Shown here: in pieces, positions 1 through 7,343 of the stretch | Layout: every line of letters begins with the position of its first letter | How positions within the stretch are numbered: position 1 is the stretch's first letter | NCBI GenBank assembly: GCA_903870955.1 | Contig: CAIQEX010000199.1 | Span: 1-11,536 of the forward strand | Source of the DNA: an uncultured beta proteobacterium | GTDB lineage: Bacteria; Pseudomonadota; Gammaproteobacteria; Burkholderiales; Burkholderiaceae_C | Reading direction: 5' to 3' | Length of the DNA stretch: 11,536 nucleotides | Position numbers and translations under genes: made by a program | The notes under the pieces: generated by a model | Told to the model about the DNA's origin: nothing | The model's input: the letters and a program-made list of their open reading frames with translations, nothing else | The model's database searches: none

Positions 1-1527
1 CCGTCCTCCGACATCCCGCAACGTGCACGCGACCTGTACCTGCGCAATCGGGTCCGGCTATTGGTCGACGTGAACTACCAGCCTGCCCCCTTGCTACCGC
101 GTTTTTTGCCCACCACGGGTGAAGACCTCGACATGTCCCTGTGCCAGTTGCGCAGCATGTCGCCGCTTCACCTTCAGTACCTGAAGAACATGGGCGTCAC
201 GGCCACCCTGGTGGTATCTTTGGTCCGTGAAGGACGGCTTTGGGGCCTGATTGCGGCCCACCATTACGCGCCGCGCCACTTGCGTTTTGCCGTGCGCGCG
301 GCCTGCGACCTGCTTGCCGAAGTCGCCGCCACGCGTATCGCCGCCATCGAAAACTACGCCCAGGCCCAGGTGGCTTTGCTGGTGCAGCGCCTGGAGCAGC
401 GCCTGGTGGAGGCGACTTCGGTCGAGGGCGACTGGCGTCTGGCCCTTTTTCGCAACCCCAACGTGGTGCTTCAACCACTCGGCGCGACGGGAATTGCCCT
501 GTTCCACGGGGGCGAGGTGCTGACTGCGGGGGAGGTGCCTTCAACACCCGAAATCAAGGCCTTGGTGTCCTGGATTGAAAGCAGCGACCAGGCCAGCCCC
601 TGGGTTTGCTCATCCATTGCCAAGGCCAACCCGGACCTTGATTCACTCACCCCCATGGCCAGCGGGGTGCTGGCCATCAAACTTTCAACCACCCGCCCCG
701 AGTACCTGATCTGGTTTCGCAAGGAACAGTTGCAATCCGTCACCTGGGCCGGCGACCCGAACAAACCCTTCTCCGGTGATGGCCCGCTTGACCTTTCGCC
801 ACGGCGCTCGTTTGCGGCCTGGTCTGAAATCGTGCGCGGCACGGCTATGCCCTGGACCCCCGTTGAAGTGACTTTGGCACGCGCCGTGGGCGCGGCCCTG
901 GTCGACATCATTGTTCAGGTCGACGCGGTGCGACTGCTGATCGGAGAGCACCAGCTGGACCGTATGCGCTCGGCCGTCAAAAACTCGCGTGCCGCAGTCG
1001 CAGTGGCCAATGCGCAGGGCAATGTGCTGTATGCCAGCGATGCGTTCCTGCAGCTCTTTCGCTTCTGCGAAAAGCCGATGGCTTCTTTGGACGATTTGTG
1101 CTCCGTGCTATCGCCTGTGCAGGCACTCCAGCAGGCTTTCAAGACGCTTGGCAAGTCACGCCAATCCTGGCGCGGTGAGGCCGTTCTGCGGCAGCCTGCG
1201 GAACCCCTGCCGCTGGCCGTCCGTGTGGAAGCGGTGTTGAGCAGCAATGGTTCATTGGTCGGGTATGTGGTTTCATTTGCCGACCAGTCCGATGCGCAAC
1301 GTGCGGCTTCCGCACGGCATCATCTGGAAAGCAGCCTGCAGCCGGCTGGCCGTGATTCTGACGACGTCATTCTGGCCATTCTCACCAACGCCAGCATGGC
1401 GGCCATGGACATTGCGGATGGCCAACACGACGCCTCAACCGCGCCGCAACTGACTGAAGTGGAACAGTCGGCGCATCGCGCCGCCCGGCTCTACCGCCGC
1501 ATCCGGAATTTCGATTCAGAGATTTAA
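1..1527 (+). CDS. bphP: Bacteriophytochrome without a kinase domain (5' end outside the window)
   Basis: This is a red/far-red photoreceptor fragment of 508 codons, open from base 1; the N-terminal PAS with the biliverdin-binding Cys and the first part of the GAF domain are missing. Seen: the phytochrome DIP motif (fragment residues 4-6), the chromophore-pocket His in HLQYL (residue 57), a second His pair (87-88), and the PHY markers WAGDPNKP (from 249) and PRRSF tongue motif (267-271). Leu, not Cys, precedes His57, as in bacterial biliverdin phytochromes. A PAS-like domain follows (about 330-430), then about 75 residues of probable helix to the stop. No H, N or G boxes of a histidine kinase are present. 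The inferred full length is roughly 700 residues, near that of BphP1-type phytochromes, which act by antagonising PpsR. The gene overlaps bphO tail to tail by 12 bases. Family is certain; PpsR as partner is inference from shape and neighbourhood. Confidence 0.93.
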   Translation, partial: PSSDIPQRARDLYLRNRVRLLVDVNYQPAPLLPRFLPTTGEDLDMSLCQLRSMSPLHLQYLKNMGVTATLVVSLVREGRLWGLIAAHHYAPRHLRFAVRAACDLLAEVAATRIAAIENYAQAQVALLVQRLEQRLVEATSVEGDWRLALFRNPNVVLQPLGATGIALFHGGEVLTAGEVPSTPEIKALVSWIESSDQASPWVCSSIAKANPDLDSLTPMASGVLAIKLSTTRPEYLIWFRKEQLQSVTWAGDPNKPFSGDGPLDLSPRRSFAAWSEIVRGTAMPWTPVEVTLARAVGAALVDIIVQVDAVRLLIGEHQLDRMRSAVKNSRAAVAVANAQGNVLYASDAFLQLFRFCEKPMASLDDLCSVLSPVQALQQAFKTLGKSRQSWRGEAVLRQPAEPLPLAVRVEAVLSSNGSLVGYVVSFADQSDAQRAASARHHLESSLQPAGRDSDDVILAILTNASMAAMDIADGQHDASTAPQLTEVEQSAHRAARLYRRIRNFDSEI

Positions 1528-2133
1528 CGCCGGCGACAACTGCTCAAAGATGTCGATGTGCAGGGCAAAGCCCAGGCGTGCTTCCTGGGCCATAGCCTCT
1601 GCCTCTGATGCCTCCAGCGCCAGGCCATTCAGCGTTACGCGAAAGCCATGAATCAGTTGGGCCACGCGCTCGGCAGGCCCGAAGTCGTAAAAATCCAGAC
1701 CCTGCCCGTCCTCGACCTGCAACACCCGGGCCACGCAGCGCCGCAACAACTGGCCGCCATGCAAATCTCCCAGATAACGGACGTAGGCATGGGCAATCAG
1801 CAGGCGCGGGTCGGATGCGGCCAATTGCTCCAGCCGTGCCACATAGCGTTGCGTCGCCTCGCAGGGCTCGAAGCCGGGCTCCGGTGACAAAAATGCGAGG
1901 TCTTTGGCCAGGGCAGCGGCGCGGTAAAGGGGCGTGAAATCGACACCTGCCGGTGCCGGTGCATGCGCCAAACCACGTTCCAAGGCAGCATAAATCAGCT
2001 GCAGGTTGCGCAGCAAAAGGGTGTAATCCCGGCGCGAAAGCTGGCCGCGCAACAGGCTCGGCATCATTCCGCTTCTTTCGGCCACGCCATGCAGATCCTG
2101 TGTGGCTTGGCGAAGCCGGGTTGAAAGTTCCAT
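1516..2133 (-). CDS. bphO: Biliverdin-producing heme oxygenase
   Basis: The protein (205 aa) opens the heme ring to biliverdin IX-alpha, CO and iron, supplying the phytochrome chromophore. Seen: the proximal heme ligand His15 in LHGVAE near the N-terminus, and the distal-helix motif YLGDLHGGQ at about 120-128, where most family members have GDLSGGQ. The length is normal for soluble bacterial heme oxygenases. I chose the ATG at 2133 because the protein then begins directly with helix 1; an in-frame TTG at 2229 would add 32 residues that look unlike the family. No clear Shine-Dalgarno precedes 2133. The gene is divergent from bchI across a PpsR-type palindrome and convergent with the phytochrome gene. 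This context argues for a photoreceptor role rather than iron uptake from heme. Confidence 0.9.
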   Translation of the reverse strand: MELSTRLRQATQDLHGVAERSGMMPSLLRGQLSRRDYTLLLRNLQLIYAALERGLAHAPAPAGVDFTPLYRAAALAKDLAFLSPEPGFEPCEATQRYVARLEQLAASDPRLLIAHAYVRYLGDLHGGQLLRRCVARVLQVEDGQGLDFYDFGPAERVAQLIHGFRVTLNGLALEASEAEAMAQEARLGFALHIDIFEQLSPALNL

Positions 2134-2258
2134 AGCGATTTGGGTTTTATTTGACGAATCTGTAAAGAGACAGGGGCGGACAGCGGCCGGGTTTTGACCC
2201 GCGAACCACGAGCTTAATGGAAGCCGCAACTGCCATTAACCCAATCGAGACAAATAAA

Positions 2259-2280
2259 TGTGTCAATTTCACTTGACACA
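2259..2280. promoter_or_regulatory. PpsR/CrtJ operator palindrome, bphO-bchI divergent promoter
   Basis: The arms TGTGTCAA and TTGACACA are perfect inverted repeats separated by six bases (TTTCAC). The inner 18 bases (2261-2278) fit the TGT-N12-ACA consensus of PpsR/CrtJ exactly. The right arm contains TTGACA (2273-2278), a perfect -35 hexamer pointing at bchI. The left arm contains the same hexamer on the minus strand (2266-2261), pointing at bphO. The -10 candidate for bchI is weak (GAACAT, 2296-2301, 17-base spacer), and none is clear for bphO. A looser TGT-N10-ACA at 2285-2300 could be a second, poor half-site. Binding would block both promoters. Confidence 0.8.
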
Positions 2281-2328
2281 TTGGTGTGACTTTACGAACA
2301 TAGCGTGCAAACGCTCTTCGGAATTTTC

Positions 2329-3351
2329 ATGGCCCATACGTTTCCATTTTCAGCCATTGTCGGACAAGAAGAAATGATCCTGGCGATCCAGGTCGTGGCG
2401 GTTGACCCTTCCATTGGCGGCGTGCTGGTGCTGGGCGACCGGGGCACCGGCAAATCCACCGCGGTGCGCGCCCTGGCCGATCTGCTGCCACCCATCAAGG
2501 TGATTGAGAACTGCCCCTATGGTTGCGACCCGGCCGATGGCCGCGTGCTGTGCGAGTCCTGCCAGGCGCGCAAGGGCAGCAAGTTCAAGACCGTGAGTCG
2601 ACCGGTGCCGGTGGTGGACCTGCCCCTGGGTGCCACCGAAGACCGCGTGGTCGGTGCGCTGAATCTGGAAAAAGCGCTGTCCCAGGGCATCAAGGAATTT
2701 GCGCCCGGACTGCTGGCACAGGCCAATCGGGGCTTTCTCTACGTGGATGAAGTCAATCTGCTGGAAGACCATCTGGTGGATCTGCTGATTGACGTCGCCG
2801 CATCGGGCGAGAACCTGGTGGAACGCGAGGGCTTAAGCGTGCGCCACCCGGCGCGCTTTGTTCTGGTGGGTAGCGGCAACCCGGAAGAAGGCGAGTTGCG
2901 CCCGCAGTTGCTGGACCGCTTTGGCCTGTCGGTCGAAGTCAAAACCCCGCAAGACCTAGCCCTGCGGGTGCAGGTGGTGCGACGCCGCGACGCCTTCGAG
3001 CGCAACCCGACTGCCTTCCGCGACGAGTGGGACAAGGCCAACCACAAACTGCGCCAACGCATTCTGCGGGCGCAAAAGGCCATAGACCGCATCGAAGTCA
3101 CCGACGAGATGCTGATGCTGTGCGCCACGCTCTGCCACAAGCTCGGCACCGACGGGCTGCGCGCCGAATTGACGCTGCTGCGCTCGACCCGGGCATATGC
3201 CGCTTTGATGGGAGAACTTACGGTGCGCAAAGAGCATCTTCGCGCCATGGCGCCGTTGGCCCTGCGCCACCGGTTGCGGCGCAACCCGCTGGATGACACC
3301 GGCTCGGGCGTGCGGGTGCTAAGGGCGATGGACGAGGTGATGCCTGCATGA
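2329..3351 (+). CDS. bchI: Magnesium chelatase subunit I (AAA+ ATPase)
   Basis: BchI (340 aa) is the ATPase ring subunit that, with BchD and BchH, inserts Mg2+ into protoporphyrin IX, the first committed step to bacteriochlorophyll. Seen: the FPFSAIVGQEEM start typical of the family, Walker A GDRGTGKS (36-43), the PVVDLPLGATEDRVVGAL insertion, Walker B FLYVDE (136-141), sensor GSGNPEEGELRPQLLDRFGL (181-200), and a C-terminal helical lid with SHRLRRNPLD-like ending. Four cysteines (62, 66, 75, 78) sit in the segment after Walker A. I chose the ATG at 2329, with GGA about eight bases upstream, over an in-frame GTG at 2305 whose extra eight residues do not match the family. The gene overlaps bchD by ATGA, so translation is probably coupled. 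It is likely repressed by PpsR through the palindrome 49 bases upstream. Confidence 0.96.
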   Translation: MAHTFPFSAIVGQEEMILAIQVVAVDPSIGGVLVLGDRGTGKSTAVRALADLLPPIKVIENCPYGCDPADGRVLCESCQARKGSKFKTVSRPVPVVDLPLGATEDRVVGALNLEKALSQGIKEFAPGLLAQANRGFLYVDEVNLLEDHLVDLLIDVAASGENLVEREGLSVRHPARFVLVGSGNPEEGELRPQLLDRFGLSVEVKTPQDLALRVQVVRRRDAFERNPTAFRDEWDKANHKLRQRILRAQKAIDRIEVTDEMLMLCATLCHKLGTDGLRAELTLLRSTRAYAALMGELTVRKEHLRAMAPLALRHRLRRNPLDDTGSGVRVLRAMDEVMPA

Positions 3352-5123
3352 CGGAAGAAGTCCGGGCACGCGCCCGACAAGCCTGGCAGGACGCACAGTT
3401 TGCCCTGATGGCCCTGCAGATTGACCCGGTGCGGCTCGGCGGTATCTGGTTGCGCGCCGGTCATGGCCCGGTGCGCGACAACTGGCTGCAACGGCTCCAG
3501 GCCGTGGACCTGCCGCTCCTCAAAGTTCCCAATCAGGTTGACGACGAGCGTCTGCTCGGTGGCATCGACCTGGCGCAAACGCTGCAAAACAGCCGGCTGG
3601 TGCAGCAGGCCGGTTTGCTGGCCCAGGCGCATGGCGGCACCCTTGTGCTGCCCATGGCCGAGCGCTTGCCGGTGCACACCGTGGCCCACATCGCGCAGGC
3701 GCAGGACCGCGGGATGGTGCACGCACGCGACGCGCAAATGGACAGCGAAACACGCTTCGGCATCGTCGCGCTGGATGAGTCCGAGGAGGATGAATCCGGT
3801 ATCGCACCGCGCCTGTCGGACCGGCTCGGCATCTGGCTGGATCTGCGCGGCAATTGCCTGGCCGATACCCGGGACAAGCTTGAACCCTTGAGCAAGCGTG
3901 AATTGGCCGAGGCCCGGGAATTGTTGCCACGCATCGAGACGACGTTGGAACATGCAGAGGCCCTGTGCCAAACCGCTGTGGCTTTGGGTGTGGACAGTTT
4001 GCGTGCGCCGCTGATGGCCTTGCGCCTGGCCTGCGTGCGCGCCGCGTTGGAAGGCCGCTATGCGATTGATGAGGAGGACCTGTCGGTGGGCGCCAGCCTG
4101 GTGCTGGGTCCGCGCGCCACGCGCATCCCGGCAGCGCCGGAAGCCGCCGAAGAACAGCCGCCAGAGCCCGCTCCACCGGACGGCGACGATGCCCCGCCCG
4201 AGGATGACGCCAGCCCCGACACCAACGATTTGCAGGAGCCCTTGCAGGACGTGTTGCTGGCGGCCGCGCTGGCCAGCCTGCCGCCCAAGCTGCTGGACCG
4301 TTTGCTGCTGGGCAAGGTGGCCCACCGCAGCGCCCAGGGTCTGGGAAGTAGCGGCCAGGCCAGCAAGAGCCGGGTGCGCGGTCGCCCGCTGACACCACGG
4401 CCGGGCAAACCGGGTGCCGGCACACGCCTGCATGTGCTGGCCACGCTGCGCGCCGCAGCCCCCAAACAAAAGTTGCGCAACAACCCGCCGGGCTCGGGCC
4501 GCGTGTGCATTCGCGCTGAAGACTTTCATGTGCGCCGCTTTGAGCAGCGCACACCGTCCTGCCTGATTTTCTCGCTGGACGCCTCGGGCTCTGCCGCGCA
4601 GCAACGCCTGGCCGAAGCCAAGGGCGCGGTGGAGTTGTTATTGCAGGACTCCTATACGCGGCGCGACAGCGTTTGCGTCATCGCCTTTCGCATGGCCAGT
4701 GCCCAGGTGCTGCTGGCTCCCACGCGCTCTTTGGTGCGCGCCAAACGCGCCCTGGCCGGTCTGCCCGGCGGCGGTGGCACGCCGTTGGCAAACGGCATTC
4801 AGGCGGCGCTGATTCAGGCCCGCGCCCTGCAGCGCGCTGGTTCCACGCCGATGCTGGTGATGCTCAGCGATGGCCGTGCCAACGTCTCGGCGGCCGGCAT
4901 CGGTGGACGCGCGCAAGCCCAGGCCGATGCCCAGGCGTGGGCCGATCAATGGCGCTTAAGCGGCTTCGCTGCGCTGTGGATGGATACCGCGTTGCAGCCT
5001 GAGCCGCAGGCACAAAACCTGGCACAGCACATGGGTGCGCATTACTTCCCCATGCCGCATGTGCAGGCACAACGCATGGCGTCCGTCGTGCAGGACCTGG
5101 CCGGGCAACTGCGAGCGAGCTGA
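3348..5123 (+). CDS. bchD: Magnesium chelatase subunit D
   Basis: BchD (591 aa) forms the second AAA+ ring of Mg-chelatase and bridges BchI to the porphyrin-binding BchH. Seen: an N-terminal AAA+-like half (about 1-255) whose P-loop position reads RAGHGPVRD, so the Walker Lys-Ser/Thr is lost, as is usual for the non-hydrolysing D subunit; a proline- and acid-rich linker (about 260-300); and a C-terminal von Willebrand A domain. The MIDAS metal site is complete: D411, S413 and S415 of DASGS, T478 after the GGGG run, and D508 in LSDG. The length is slightly above the roughly 560 aa of the Rhodobacter protein, mostly from the linker. The start overlaps the bchI stop (ATGA). Confidence 0.95.
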   Translation: MTEEVRARARQAWQDAQFALMALQIDPVRLGGIWLRAGHGPVRDNWLQRLQAVDLPLLKVPNQVDDERLLGGIDLAQTLQNSRLVQQAGLLAQAHGGTLVLPMAERLPVHTVAHIAQAQDRGMVHARDAQMDSETRFGIVALDESEEDESGIAPRLSDRLGIWLDLRGNCLADTRDKLEPLSKRELAEARELLPRIETTLEHAEALCQTAVALGVDSLRAPLMALRLACVRAALEGRYAIDEEDLSVGASLVLGPRATRIPAAPEAAEEQPPEPAPPDGDDAPPEDDASPDTNDLQEPLQDVLLAAALASLPPKLLDRLLLGKVAHRSAQGLGSSGQASKSRVRGRPLTPRPGKPGAGTRLHVLATLRAAAPKQKLRNNPPGSGRVCIRAEDFHVRRFEQRTPSCLIFSLDASGSAAQQRLAEAKGAVELLLQDSYTRRDSVCVIAFRMASAQVLLAPTRSLVRAKRALAGLPGGGGTPLANGIQAALIQARALQRAGSTPMLVMLSDGRANVSAAGIGGRAQAQADAQAWADQWRLSGFAALWMDTALQPEPQAQNLAQHMGAHYFPMPHVQAQRMASVVQDLAGQLRAS

Positions 5124-5156
5124 CTCACGCGCATTGCGTGGCAGCATCGACACACC

Positions 5157-6050
5157 ATGTGGGACTCGTTTTACCCCCCCTTTGACTGGCAAGCCAACCA
5201 GGCGACCTGGCCCAACGCGCAGCACAGCCGTTTCATCCAGACGCACGGCCAGACCTGGCATGTGCAGATTGTCGGCAACGGCCCAACGCTGCTGCTGTTG
5301 CATGGCACGGGCGCGTCGACCCACTCGTTTCGTGACCTGTTGCTGCCACTGTCCGAGAAGCACACCGTGGTCTGCCCGGACCTCACCGGCCATGCCTTTA
5401 CCCGCATACACCCGAGGCAAAGTTCCTCGTTGCCCCACATCGCCGAAAACCTGGGGCGCTTATTGGCGCATTTGCACCTGTGGCCGCAGGCGATCGTCGG
5501 GCATTCCGCAGGGGCTGCGATCGGCGCGCAATTGATGCTGCAGCAACCCACGCAGCCAGTGCCGGTGTTGATTGGCCTGAACCCGGCGTGGTTGCCTTTG
5601 CACGGAATCGCCAACTGGCTGTTTCCGCCGGCGGCCAAAATGCTGGCGTTCAACCCGCTCTCGGCACGCCTGTTTGCGCGCTACGGTTCCGGCCCGCGCA
5701 TGGTGCAGGCCCTGTTGCAAAGTACCGGCTCCAAACTGAGTGACAGCGGCACCGGTTATTACCAAAAGCTGTTGCAATGCCCGGCCCATGTGCGCGGTGT
5801 GCTGGCGATGATGACGGCCTGGCGCTTGCAGGAACTCGCACTGTCGCTGCCCCGGCTCAAGGGCCCGGTGTTCCTGCACCTGGGCGCCAATGACCGCACC
5901 ATTCCGGCGTTGCAAGCCGAACAGGCCTGCGCCCTGATGCCGCAGGCGATCAAGCTCAGCTTTGCCGGTTTGGGTCACCTGGCCCACGAAGAGGCGCCGC
6001 TGCGAACCGCCCAACAAATCCTGGAATGGATTCAGCAGGCGCGCAGCTAA
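5157..6050 (+). CDS. bchO: BchO, alpha/beta-hydrolase-fold Mg-chelatase accessory protein
   Basis: BchO (297 aa) belongs to the alpha/beta hydrolase superfamily and is found only next to Mg-chelatase genes in phototrophs. Its exact reaction is not established; an accessory role in the Mg-chelatase step is the usual annotation. Seen: the oxyanion segment LLLLHGTGAS (45-54), nucleophile elbow GHSAGA with Ser117, a likely acid Asp246 (GANDRTIP) and His274 (GLGHLAHEE), so the triad is intact. There is no signal peptide. It begins 33 bases after bchD, close enough for one transcript with bchI and bchD, though no clear Shine-Dalgarno is visible. It ends 39 bases before the stop of the converging bchP. 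Confidence 0.92.
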   Translation: MWDSFYPPFDWQANQATWPNAQHSRFIQTHGQTWHVQIVGNGPTLLLLHGTGASTHSFRDLLLPLSEKHTVVCPDLTGHAFTRIHPRQSSSLPHIAENLGRLLAHLHLWPQAIVGHSAGAAIGAQLMLQQPTQPVPVLIGLNPAWLPLHGIANWLFPPAAKMLAFNPLSARLFARYGSGPRMVQALLQSTGSKLSDSGTGYYQKLLQCPAHVRGVLAMMTAWRLQELALSLPRLKGPVFLHLGANDRTIPALQAEQACALMPQAIKLSFAGLGHLAHEEAPLRTAQQILEWIQQARS

Positions 6051-6051
6051 A

Positions 6052-6096
6052 ACCTGGTTGACCTAAGTGACCTGGTTGACCGAGGTGACCTAAGTG
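6052..6096. repeat. Five 9-bp tandem units at the bchO/bchP tail-to-tail junction
   Basis: Five consecutive 9-mers are ACCTGGTTG, ACCTAAGTG, ACCTGGTTG, ACCGAGGTG and ACCTAAGTG. Units 1-2 and 3-4 also form two imperfect 18-bp repeats. The array starts two bases after the bchO stop and runs across the bchP stop codon (6090-6092). It does not form a convincing terminator hairpin and has no T-run. Confidence 0.85.
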
Positions 6097-7283
6097 CGTG
6101 CCATGCCAAACAGGTGCGCCATGTCCTTGAAAAAGATCCGCGCGTGGGCCATCGGGTCGCGGCGCACAAGCTGTTTGTTCATGTACGACTCAAAGGTCAG
6201 GCGCTGCACATCGGGGTCTTCGCACATCTTGACGAAGCGCTCGCGGCGCTTGTCGTTCTGGTACCAGAAATATTGCATCACGCCGAGAATCCAGAAGACC
6301 CGGCCATGCTGACGCAAGAAGGCCTTGCGTGCCTGTTTCAGGCACGAGGCATCGCCGGTCTTGAGTGTTTGGTGCACCGCCGCGGAGACAAAGCGCGCGC
6401 AGTCCATGGCGTAATAAATGCCTTCGCCAGATGAGGGCGCCACGACGCCTGCAGCGTCACCCGTGAGCACCACATCGCGGCCATTCTCCCAACGCGGCAA
6501 GGGCTTCAGCGGTATCGGCGCGCCCTCTCGGCGCAGCGTGGTGGTGTTCTGCAAGCCTGCCGCCTCGCGCAGGCGCGCCACCGAACCACGCAACGAAAAA
6601 CCCTTGTCGGCGCTGCCCGTGCCCACGCTCATGGTGTCGCCATGCGGAAACACCCAGCCATAAAAGTCCGGCGAGATCGGCCCCTGGTAATAGACATCGC
6701 AACGCTCCGGGTCGTAGCCCGGTGTCGCCGCCGGAGCGCTGATGATCTCGTGGTAGGCGAACACATACTTGGTCTTCTCACTGCCTTCGACCGTCTGACG
6801 CGCCACTTCCGAGCGGGCGCCATCGGCCGCCACCACGATGCGTGCGCGGATGCTATCGGCCTGGCCCAAACCTTCCTTGTCGACGTGGTTGAAGTGCACG
6901 CGCGCCACGCCATCTTCGTCACGGGTGATCTTTTCAAATTGGGCTCGGCAGCGGCGGGCACCATGCTGCTCTGCGCGTGTGCGCAACCACTCATCAAAGC
7001 TGTCCCGGTTAACCATGCCGACAAAGCCCTTTTCAATCGGCATATCGACCTTTTTATCGGAGGGCGCGATCATGCGGGCGCAGCGAACCTTGGCCACCAG
7101 CAGGTGATCGGGGATTTCAAAGTCCTTGATCAGGCGCGGCGGAATGGCACCGCCGCAGGGCTTGATGCGGCCTTGCCGGTCCAGCAGCAGCACGCTCCAG
7201 CCGAGGCGCGCCAAGTCATCGGCCGCCGTGGCGCCCGATGGGCCTCCACCGACCACCACCACGTCAAATTGATTGGTATCCAC
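6090..7283 (-). CDS. bchP: Geranylgeranyl reductase of bacteriochlorophyll synthesis
   Basis: BchP (397 aa) is an FAD/NADPH enzyme that reduces three double bonds of the geranylgeranyl tail to make phytylated bacteriochlorophyll a. Seen: the N-terminal FAD fold VVVVGGGPSGATAA (GGGPSG at 12-17), the family motif KPCGGAIPPR (41-50), VAADGARS (151-158), and the second FAD motif GDAAGVVAPSSGEGI (275-289). Length is normal. The ATG at 7283 has a good Shine-Dalgarno (AGAGG about nine bases upstream). It lies 60 bases after bchG on the same strand and is probably cotranscribed with it, with no pucC-like gene between them. The last codons lie in the 9-bp repeat array. Confidence 0.95.
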   Translation of the reverse strand: MDTNQFDVVVVGGGPSGATAADDLARLGWSVLLLDRQGRIKPCGGAIPPRLIKDFEIPDHLLVAKVRCARMIAPSDKKVDMPIEKGFVGMVNRDSFDEWLRTRAEQHGARRCRAQFEKITRDEDGVARVHFNHVDKEGLGQADSIRARIVVAADGARSEVARQTVEGSEKTKYVFAYHEIISAPAATPGYDPERCDVYYQGPISPDFYGWVFPHGDTMSVGTGSADKGFSLRGSVARLREAAGLQNTTTLRREGAPIPLKPLPRWENGRDVVLTGDAAGVVAPSSGEGIYYAMDCARFVSAAVHQTLKTGDASCLKQARKAFLRQHGRVFWILGVMQYFWYQNDKRRERFVKMCEDPDVQRLTFESYMNKQLVRRDPMAHARIFFKDMAHLFGMART

Positions 7284-7343
7284 GGTTGCGCCCTCTTCTA
7301 GTCGGTTGATAAAAGGAAGTTCCCGATGACGGGTCAGCGGGAA

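Noticed and set aside
2134..2229. Extended bphO start at a TTG (2229)
   Set aside because: The 32 extra residues do not resemble the heme oxygenase family, and the ATG at 2133 begins at the expected helix.
2739..4604. A 621-codon open frame on the minus strand opposite bchI/bchD
   Set aside because: It lies antisense to two clear genes, has low-complexity composition (Gln, Arg, Ala and His rich, then Ser/Arg rich) and no domain; high GC makes such frames common.
6052..6096. Rho-independent terminator between bchO and bchP
   Set aside because: The repeat units are direct, not inverted; the only dyad (AGGT-G-ACCT) has a one-base loop and no T-run follows.
6642..7301. A 219-codon open frame on the plus strand opposite bchP
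   Set aside because: Mirror of the bchP coding sequence; the bchP FAD motifs decide the strand.
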